Shown in pieces: positions 56,281 through 64,000 of a DNA stretch of 64,000 nucleotides (position 1 is its first letter; the number at the start of each line of letters is the position of its first letter). Location of the stretch: the NCBI GenBank assembly GCA_950295325.1, contig OX485803.1:29326001-29390000 (forward strand), read 5' to 3'. The notes beneath the pieces are model-generated. The model did no database searches. It worked only from the letters and a program-made list of their open reading frames with translations, and was not told where the DNA came from. This DNA is from Polytrichum commune. Taxonomy: Eukaryota; Streptophyta; Polytrichopsida; Polytrichales; Polytrichaceae. The position numbers and the translations under genes are program-made.

Positions 56281-58598
56281 CTAGTCTTGGTCCACTCGCA
56301 AGGCTTCGAGCCTTGGGGTTTCGGCTAATAGGGCGGCTACCGACTTATAGCGCTGCTTATAGCCTGGTCTTGGGAGGACGGAAGTGGAGGAGTCAACGAG
56401 CAGCCAACTGTCGTCGGCATCGCCACTTTCTCGTCCACTGTTGGGCCCATGGCGCTCCAACGGAAGCGGACGAGGGAGCATTGACGAAGCTTTGTGTTTC
56501 CGTCGTCTCTCTCCGTCGGAGGCCAGTTGAAGGAGAACGCAAGCCGCTGCAAAATCTTCACCTGATACGTCCTCGGATTGTGTTTGAGAAACTTGTGCTG
56601 AATCCCGGCTGCTCACTTCTGCGTTGCTGGAAGAGTGAAAATCGCTTTGGATTTTGGGATCGTTGTGACTGTCGAAGCTTGAAATCTTTTGGCGACTTTT
56701 TTTGTTCGGTCGAGGAACTTTTACACCGACATTGCGAACTTGGTTGAATGTTTTTGTGGCCATCGAGGTATCCACCGTGTTTGTGCTGCTCGTGTTCAGA
56801 ATTTCTAAGAAGCCACTGCTTCGTCCACTATCTGAGATCGGAGTCATATTGTAATCTTCTTCTTCAAGACTCGCTCTTGCAGGCTCGGCTGCCCCAGGCA
56901 TGCCAACGTTTAAGTCTATGGACAGCGTGCTCCGGGGACTAATGGAATCATCATCGTGATCATTGTCGATGTCGATGCACATATGGTTGCTGCACAAGGG
57001 TCTAGGGTTGATGACCATACTTGTGCTAATGTTATGTCGAACCTGGGCAGTCGAAGGTGTTGCAGGCCATGCAACGGCTGCTTCGTCTTCCGCGGTTACC
57101 ACGGAATTCGGAGAGCCATCCGTGACTCCAGTCATTGCAGAGCTTGGGGATATCAAATTCATCGCACCCAGTTGAGAAGAGTCCCGTTTAACAGTCTCCA
57201 AGTGCAGTTGTTGTCTCCACCGTTGCTTTGGTGTTGCAGCAGACTCGCGTTTCGGCACTGTTGCAGGCGACGACCTGTAACATGGCCGAGTACATGTAAC
57301 ATAAGAAGCTGGACTCCAAAAAGAAGAATAGGATGGTCTAGACTGATCGGTCATATACATGGATGGTCTAAACTAAGCCATTGAAACATGATAAACCTTG
57401 AAGTCAGCATTACAAACTTCAAGCTTGCTCGTCTATGGAAGGTCCATATCTGCAAGCGTGTGAAGTCGATAAGAAGAAATACTAAGCATAAATGCGGACT
57501 CTAAAGATACGATCTTAAGTGATGATCAACCCAACACACATGTGGTATACAAGAATCACGGTCAGGTTTCAACGTGCGGGCAACCCTAGTATATATATCC
57601 ATGGCAAACCTCCATGGCAGTGTACAAGTAAGCTTTTGGAACTATTGCTGTGTCCACAATGGCAACATAACAGTAGGTACACACGTGAAGTTGGTATCGC
57701 AAGCATTGTCGAAGCATCACTAGGTATAAATGTGGACTCTAAAGTTACGATCTTAAGTGAAGATCAACCCCACACGTGTGGCATCGACAGGAACTTCCAG
57801 GTCCATACAAGAATCGCGGTTAGGTTTCACCGTGGTTGCAGCCCTAGTATCCATCATGGCAAACCTCCATGGCAGCTTGCAAGTAACCGTTTGCAGGTAT
57901 TGTTATGTCCAAAAAGACAATATGACAGTTACTACAAACATGAAGTTGGTATCGTAAGAATTGTCACCATTGCTTCCAAACGTCAATGCATTCTAGCATC
58001 AGCCTGCTGCAACTATAGCAATAGGGTTATCTGATCCCAAATCTCTCGCAGTCGGCCAGACGTCGAAGCAAGATAACGTATTTGCTCGACGGTTGCACCT
58101 CACATTATTCTATTGATTCTCAGGGCAATGGAAGCCGAGGGAAGCAGAAGACAGCTATCATTGCCCATGAAACCCGCCTAAACCCTTGCAGACAAGTTGG
58201 AACTTGCAGAAGCGAAGAAGCATTTCTTAGTACCTGCTTTGGGTGAGTCTAGTGCAGCTGTCGTCCACATTGAGGAAATCCACGGTGCTTTGCGCAGACA
58301 ACTTCTCCGAACAAGCTGGGAGCCGAATCGCATACTCATCGCTCATTGCTGCAGCTGGATCAGTACTTATAACTCGAGCATCAACTTCGTGTGCAGACCG
58401 ACCCAATGATGTCCATCTCACGGGCCAATAATGATATCCCGGTGATCTCCTATCCATATCCGGTACTTCACGTTGTAGTTGCATATAAGCAAGCTGGTTA
58501 ATGTTGTCTCGTTTCTCCAATCCGGATACAGGATTCATATCCACACCGACTCGGTGTCCCGCTTCGTAACCACCGACTTGCAATGTATCAATAGCCAT
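56281..58598 (-). CDS. Unrecognised two-exon plant gene, EAR-like motif
   Basis: I do not recognise this protein. Proposed exon 1 is 58598-58234 and exon 2 is 57274-56281; the GT-AG intron joins phase 2 to phase 2 (TQSR-SSPATVPK), giving 452 residues. The ATG at 58598 is chosen because its context (gaaATGGCt) is favourable and a TATATATATA box lies 129 bp upstream. There is no signal peptide or membrane helix. The protein is Ser/Asp/Pro-rich and probably soluble. Visible parts: Tyr/Trp segment HYWPVRW (~55-60), basic KRESAATPKQRWRQQ (~130-145), SIDLNVGMP (~245), which resembles an EAR repression motif, basic RPNKKSRQK (~310) and a hydrophobic helix FAAACVLLQLA (~370). The higher GC and the long 359-codon open frame support coding. 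The EAR-like and basic stretches suggest a nuclear regulator, but this is a guess. The intron holds a tandem duplication. Confidence 0.6.
57479..57970. repeat. Two tandem ~238-bp copies in the intron of the unrecognised gene
   Basis: Copy 1 starts near 57479 and copy 2 near 57717. Both have GGACTCTAAAG, TACGATCTTAAGTGA (57510 and 57748 region), gatcaaccc, acaagaatc, CCCTAGTAT, CATGGCAAACCTCCATGGCA, and GTGAAGTTGGTATCG or atgaagttggtatcg. Confidence 0.88.
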
Positions 58599-58726
58599 TT
58601 CCAGACGTACCAAAATTGCATGCGCCACCTGCCCCGCACGCTTATACGTCCTCGCAGGCTGATTTCGATCAATCGTGACAACGTCAAGGCTTCACTCGGA
58701 GTGAGATGATGATGTTGCGATGATGA

Positions 58727-58736
58727 TATATATATA
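58727..58736 (-). promoter_or_regulatory. TATA-like box of the unrecognised minus-strand gene
   Basis: TATATATATA lies 129 bp before the chosen ATG, which would leave a leader of about 100 bases. It could also be simple AT sequence. Confidence 0.4.
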
Positions 58737-61700
58737 CATATCTGCGTCAGTGCCACAAATCCGCCTACGGTTTAATCCCCGATATAACGGACCAGCTCTA
58801 CCCTCTTTCCAACTCAATGAAACTTCATGTCACACTTCTTCGCCATTAAATACGTTGCTGCCACACCATGCCTTCTAAAAGCAGGAAAATGTAGCTTGCA
58901 AAGCACGCGACCTATAGTGACTTTTCTTGATCATCCAAAACAAAAGTTCGGCGCAGAGCGACTCCTACTCATCTATGTCGCCATCTTGTCGCCAATTCTC
59001 CACTCTCAACGGACTCTTCAGGTCAAGCTCAAGCAAGTGCCGTCAACGGCTAACTAAGTTCACAGTCATCTCCGATACACAACGAGCGTCCAGCTTGCCA
59101 TAACTGTCGTTACACAACATGACGCAATGCCGAATGAGTGTCGATCGACGATGTGCTCGCCCAGTCTCCGTGCCCGGCCCGAAACTAATTCTACCTAACT
59201 GCTCCAACCCCAAGCCGATATCGCACAACTACCATGTCCCTATAACCAGCCCACACAAAAAAAGCGGAAAGTACTTCGATACACATACACATACAATCTC
59301 AAACTCCCCTTGACTCCTCGGATGCATGAAGACAGCAGCCAGCTTAGCCTCTCAATGCAAGCTCATCACACAAAGTGTCCCCCGTATCATCCACACTCCT
59401 AGAAATCACCGACTTACTCAAAATGTCTGCAAACTATTTCCCCTAACTCTAACCCACCTTCTGCAAGAAAAGAAGAAAAAAGACCCGAAAGCTAACCCAG
59501 CCACACACAATACACACAGAAACAAATTAAAAAGCTGACCCATCCACTAGTACCCAGAAACCACCACTCATTCACTCACTCAAACTTAAAACCTCCATAG
59601 TACCGAAAAACCATGTACATATATATGTACCTACGCATCCACCACAGCAACCCCGAAATCGCCTCCGACAACTTGTGAATGTTCCGTGGGTTGGGTTCAA
59701 CAGGCTAACTTGTCTGTCGTTGCAGTGTGTAGTACCACGGATGTTGGTGTCATAAGTTAAGTTACTGGACTGATGGCGGGCTTGTTCGATGTGCACAAAG
59801 CTTTACCGACTTGTCACCTGAACTACTTTAAGTCGCGAAGTTGAATGAAGTAACGAGGAGGCCCACAGATTGTTGTGGCGTATGAATGTGCGAGTGGGAT
59901 GCAGGTGACGATTCCGGAGGGAACCGCGGTGGTTGTGGTGTCGAGAGAGCGGAGTGCGGTGAGGGGAAGATTTTGGTTTGGTGCCTTGGCACTTGCCAGA
60001 ACCTTCGAGAATCCCTGCTGGGACCAGGCTTTCCTTCCTTGAAAGGACTTCCCCTTGCCCCGCCAGCCAATCACCGCTCCCGGTTTCCTGCTCTTTTCTT
60101 TTCTCAAATATCTTTCCCTACGTCTTACAAATGCCGGCGGGAGAGCAGTAAGTTAAGAGAACGAGAGGCTGCTTAACTTACTGTATGAGTCGTCTTTACA
60201 AGTAGTTTCCACGTGGGATTCGTGTGGTCTCATTCGGTGTATGCATGACACGTGGCAAATCTTGCGGAGAGGAAGAAAAACAAAAACCTCATTTTCTGCT
60301 AAATATTGTACATAGTGTTGTCATCCAGGATTTTATGTCACTTTTCTTTTTCTTTTTTTTTCTTTTTCTTTTTAATGACACTTCTTATAAGTTCACAAGT
60401 TATGTCATCCCAACTTGCTTTTAGTTCATCCAATAGGCAATTATTGAAACAAAGTTTGGTATATATTTTGCATCCTAACATTATGTAACGGAATATTATC
60501 ATGAATGGTTAAACTTAAATGAAAATTCACTTTTAGTAAGTGACAATAAGTAGCATTGTAAATCGAAAATGCCCAAAAATTATACAAGGAATGACAATAA
60601 TGTTAGATTTACATTTAGTGTTAGTGACACTACACGAGTGGTTTACAATCAGTATAAGAATCGGTGACATCAAATACAATACGTAGTGTAGTGTGTTTCT
60701 GCCTTGATTGGTAAGAGGGGGTGGGGGGAGGGGTGGGGGGACCGAGGAGTGGATGGTGAAAAGCTTGATTACTATTGTAGAGCCTATGGAGTTTTACATT
60801 TAGCTAAATTAACCCTTAAATCGGGATTAGAGAGCCCGACTTGGTCTAGGTTAAATTGGGATGAATCAACAAACCTATAGGATTTCACTATTCCCCTTTG
60901 GTAGGTGTGGCAAAATATGATAATGAGCTATAGTACACATATTTGCTCAATAAAGTTACCATGGGGTGAAGTAAAAACCTTACCCACACAAGTTTGTTGT
61001 TGATTCATTTGAATTGGGTCTCCCTAGATGAAATTGGGGTCTTTGAATATTAATTAAAGGGTCAATTTGGCTTAAAATAAAATAAACATCTTTGGGCTAT
61101 ACAATGTTTCTATGCATTGCGCTTCCCCCATGGTGAGTGGCCCGTAACTTTACCCCTATGGTACCAAGTGACAAGTTTGTGCATACAGAGTGACTTGCCC
61201 TAAATAGTTGATCATATTTTTAGAATTAACTATAATTCAAGTTCCATAAAGTGGTCACACATATTAGCAAATGTCAAGGTAGAGTCCTACATAGGATTGA
61301 ACACCCACAAACACATGGATGAAATCTACAAGGTGAGGCCGCCATGTGTGTTATCACCCATGCTTCAACCCACTAGCCTGAAAGATGCGCACATGGAGGT
61401 CACTTCATTGTCAAGTTAAACACCATGTGTGAACAAAGTTTGCTACCCCTATATTACATGCCATAGATAATTTCAAAATTTATGATATTTTTTCTACATA
61501 TACATAACCATTGATAATATCTTTTGAAAAAAAAATTGAAAATTTTCGTCATCTTCATTTTTGTAGTAATTGTTTTAGTTCAATTATGCATCATTCTAGT
61601 TAGAAACGGTATGTTTTATTAAAAAACAAAAACAAAAAAAAACAAATCATCAAATTTTAGTTATTATGTTTTACTATGTAATAGGTACCATGTATATCTA

Positions 61701-62803
61701 CTCATGAAAAAAAACTGATAAAAGTTTGATCCATTTTGGGAATGCTTTATGTAAAAGTAGAATTTTATGCATGTAAAGTGTTCGCACGTGGTTGTTCAAC
61801 TTTACAATGGAGTGACCTTCCCGTGAGGATGCGCAATAGACAATAGCACATTTCTTCTTCATTTCATGAACGATTTCATTGGGATGTGATAAGAGGCAAT
61901 AACTAGAATTTGATTTGCTCCTATCATAGCCATTGTGTGACACCAATGAATAACTAGGATGTTGTGTATATTTTCTTAAATTGGATCATGTTTGAAGTCA
62001 TTGCCTAAATATGCTAGGTGTTCCATATAAAGTTTGTGTCATTGACCAAATGCAAACACCGTTTTTTGTTATCCCTTTACAAAAGGCAACCATTCTTCAT
62101 TTGATTATCACCCCCATACAAATTCTTTTGGTGTTGTTGAAATTCTTTGATGTGTGAAAAAGGAATCCATTTTCAACCATCACATGCCTACATTCTAAAC
62201 CTAGGCAAGTTGGTAAGCAGTTCAATATTTCCCATAATGCAGCCCCTTTTTGTTTAATTTAAGTGGTTGCGACCTTGATTTCTGGTGGGCTGGAATTTTA
62301 ACATATCATGTGGGCTAGTGTAAAGTGGGCTAGTACGAAGTGGGTGATCAAAATAAACAATGTAACTCCAAATATTTTATTAACCCAATCTATATAATCG
62401 TACAATCAATGAGTAACAGATGCCATACAACACCATAGATTTTGAGCAATTGCATGCATATGTCCACTCTAACACTATTTCTACCTACAAGATTGGAAGA
62501 TGCAAAGCTATGACATTAAGTACAAGTGAGTATGTCCAAGGGAATCCCTTTGTGCAAAAGTTGGGGCCACATGGCTATTTCTATATGGCATGCAATTGTA
62601 TCATCACACCTAACTACACGTGCTTATGACAACAAAACCCCATCCCAACTTACCCTCGCCCCCTATCAAACTAATAAATATTAATTGATTTTGTGACTTT
62701 AACCATGTCTACATAAATTAGATTTGATCCAAATTATTCAGTTTCAATGTGAAATTATTTAGTCAGGTATATTCAAGTTGTTGTGCTTGTAATGTAACTA
62801 CAA
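58737..62803. other. Intergenic; GC-richer part to ~60180, then AT-rich
   Basis: From 58737 to about 60180 the base composition is closer to coding or leader DNA, with minus-strand frames at 60107-59823 and 59228-59043 that show no domain; they could be alternative leader exons of the gene at 56281-58598. From 60181 onwards I see no gene, apart from a G-rich motif at 60716-60740. Confidence 0.45.
60716..60740 (+). other. G-quadruplex-capable G tract
   Basis: Four long G runs (6, 6, 4 and 6 G) are separated by single T, A and T bases, an ideal intramolecular quadruplex pattern, in otherwise AT-rich DNA. Confidence 0.85.
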
Positions 62804-62806
62804 TTA

Positions 62807-63254
62807 GGGCCACTTCACACTATGGCCGTCCAAGTCGAGAGGCCGTGGGATTGAATGGCCAAACTTTGTTCATAGTCCAAAGAAATGGGTCAAAAATAAC
62901 CTATAAAATATGGGAATTGGAGCCTTCAGCCAACCATAGTGTGAAGCTTCCAAAGGCCAAGCCCAAAGTCCAAACCTTTGGCCATGAACTCCCACGGCCT
63001 CTTGACTTGTACCCTAGCCACACCAGAGGGGTCCAGCTAGCGGGGCAGGGTTTAGGGTCTAGCAGGTCCAAACTTTCTTCGAGCGTCCGTCACCTTGGTC
63101 AAAAAATATTGCCATGAAGGCATTTTGGAGAGCGGCGACCTTTAGACTTTGACCTCTAATGTGAAGGGTCGAGAGGCCGAATTCTTGGTTTCTTACAATC
63201 CGATTGTTGGAAATCGATGGCCTCTCGACCTTTGGCCATAGTGTGAAGCGGCCC
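62807..63254. mobile_element. Tourist-like MITE, copy B
   Basis: The 448-bp element has inverted ends GGGCCACTTCACACTATGGC and GGGCCGCTTCACACTATGGC (one difference in the first 20 bases) and TTA on both sides (62804-62806, 63255-63257). Its left half matches, inverted, the inner part of copy A (10625-10848), including GGCCAAGCCCAAAGTCCAAA. It is non-coding. Confidence 0.88.
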
Positions 63255-63257
63255 TTA

Positions 63258-64000
63258 AGAAGGATACAAAAAAAATTCCAGGTTAAAAATTTGTAGTGTA
63301 GAAAGTGTGTCACACATGTGCTTCTACCTTTGTCCACAAGTGTTCAATATTGGTTGTGACTCTTATAATGTGGCATGGAAATTGAGCTTCAACAATGAAG
63401 TGTTGTATCAAATGTCAACACAACAATGTCTACTAAGGGTAGATGGGCATCATTTGGTTAGTTTTGTCGTTTTCCAACCCATACTGCGTGAATTCGTGAG
63501 GTTGAAGTTTATGTGTATCCGGAAGTGTATTTGAAGACAAGTCCAATAACCATGATCAATCCCAAAAGTCTTAGTTAGTACTAATCTCAAATTATTATGT
63601 ATTATGATTGATCAAAGTCTATTGACAATGAGCCATAAGAAAGCCACATAGGTCCTCCCTAATTATGTTGATTATTGAGTCTAGAATGATTAACAACTTT
63701 TGAGCACGTAGTCTAATCTCAACCAAACACATGTCTTTTATGTTGCTCATTTTTAGATTTGCAACTCGCTACCTACCACTCAAAATATAGGTGTCTAATT
63801 GACATAAGTAATCGAATTAGGCCCGCTTATGTTGTTATCTATGGCCTAAATGCACAAACGTAATAGAATGCAATTGCACTAGAAAAGCAAGCAGTGGTTT
63901 TCATATAGGAACAAACTAGGTAGCACTAAATTCTCCTACTATTGCAAGTGGGAGAATAATGTGGAAATGTTGGGCTGCTCTCATTGTCTAGGTGGAAGAA
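63258..64000. other. Intergenic, with a partial third copy of the dispersed repeat
   Basis: About 63640-63760 resembles the later part of the repeats at 16155 and 50655 (ACATAGGTCCTCCC, attattgagt, a TAGTCTAATCT block, ATGTTGCTCATTTTTA-like). Nothing else is recognised up to the window end. Confidence 0.5.

Noticed and set aside
59823-60107. Possible first exon of the minus-strand gene
   Set aside because: No convincing splice path to 58598; a TATA-like box nearer to the chosen ATG makes it unnecessary. It is left as an open possibility.
1-64000. CRISPR array or bacterial operon
   Set aside because: The repeats are too diverged or wrongly spaced, and the genes are split by spliceosomal introns.

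Overview
The window is nuclear DNA from a land plant. Three genes have clear plant orthologues: a TFIID subunit TAF4 with the RST domain, a DEAD-box RNA helicase close to chloroplast RH50, and a chloroplast N-acetylglutamate kinase (NAGK). All introns placed here are GT-AG. The lineage cannot be fixed from this sequence. A split NAGK gene, AT-rich transposon-filled intergenic DNA and a Tc1-type (DD34E) element lean towards a non-flowering plant (lycophyte, fern or bryophyte), but that is inference.

Layout. 1-2.5 kb: decayed PIF/Harbinger element with two convergent genes. 2.5-11 kb: intergenic DNA with palindromic repeats, a duplicated block carrying G-quadruplex motifs, and a Tourist-like MITE. 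11.1-13.3 kb: intronless RING E3-ligase-like gene between ~490-bp direct (LTR-like) repeats. 14.9-15.4 kb: Mutator-like MITE. 16.9-28.9 kb: TAF4 (18 exons, + strand), with a copia remnant, a minisatellite and a hairpin MITE in its introns. 32.2-32.6 kb: 5S-rRNA-derived SINE. 34.2-34.6 kb: Tourist-like MITE. 34.9-41.7 kb: RH50-like helicase (9 exons, +). 43.7-46.4 kb: NAGK (2 exons, +), with a second 5S-derived SINE in its intron. 46.6-47.3 kb: tandem array. 48.9-50.5 kb: complete Tc1-like transposon with intact transposase, 24/26 terminal repeats and TA target duplication. 50.6-54.1 kb: duplicated block with a tRNA-Gln(UUG) gene and its decayed copy. 56.3-58.6 kb: unrecognised two-exon gene on the minus strand. 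62.8-63.3 kb: third Tourist-like MITE. The rest is featureless AT-rich DNA.

The host genes are independent: basal transcription, plastid RNA maturation, plastid arginine synthesis. There is no operon. One structural theme recurs: TAF4, RH50, NAGK and the unrecognised gene each carry 120-310-bp tandem duplications in an intron or just upstream of the ATG, and in TAF4 and RH50 the duplication copied a splice site. The strongest unusual signals are the Tc1 DD34E element, the pair of 5S-derived SINEs, and the RING gene framed by LTR-like repeats.
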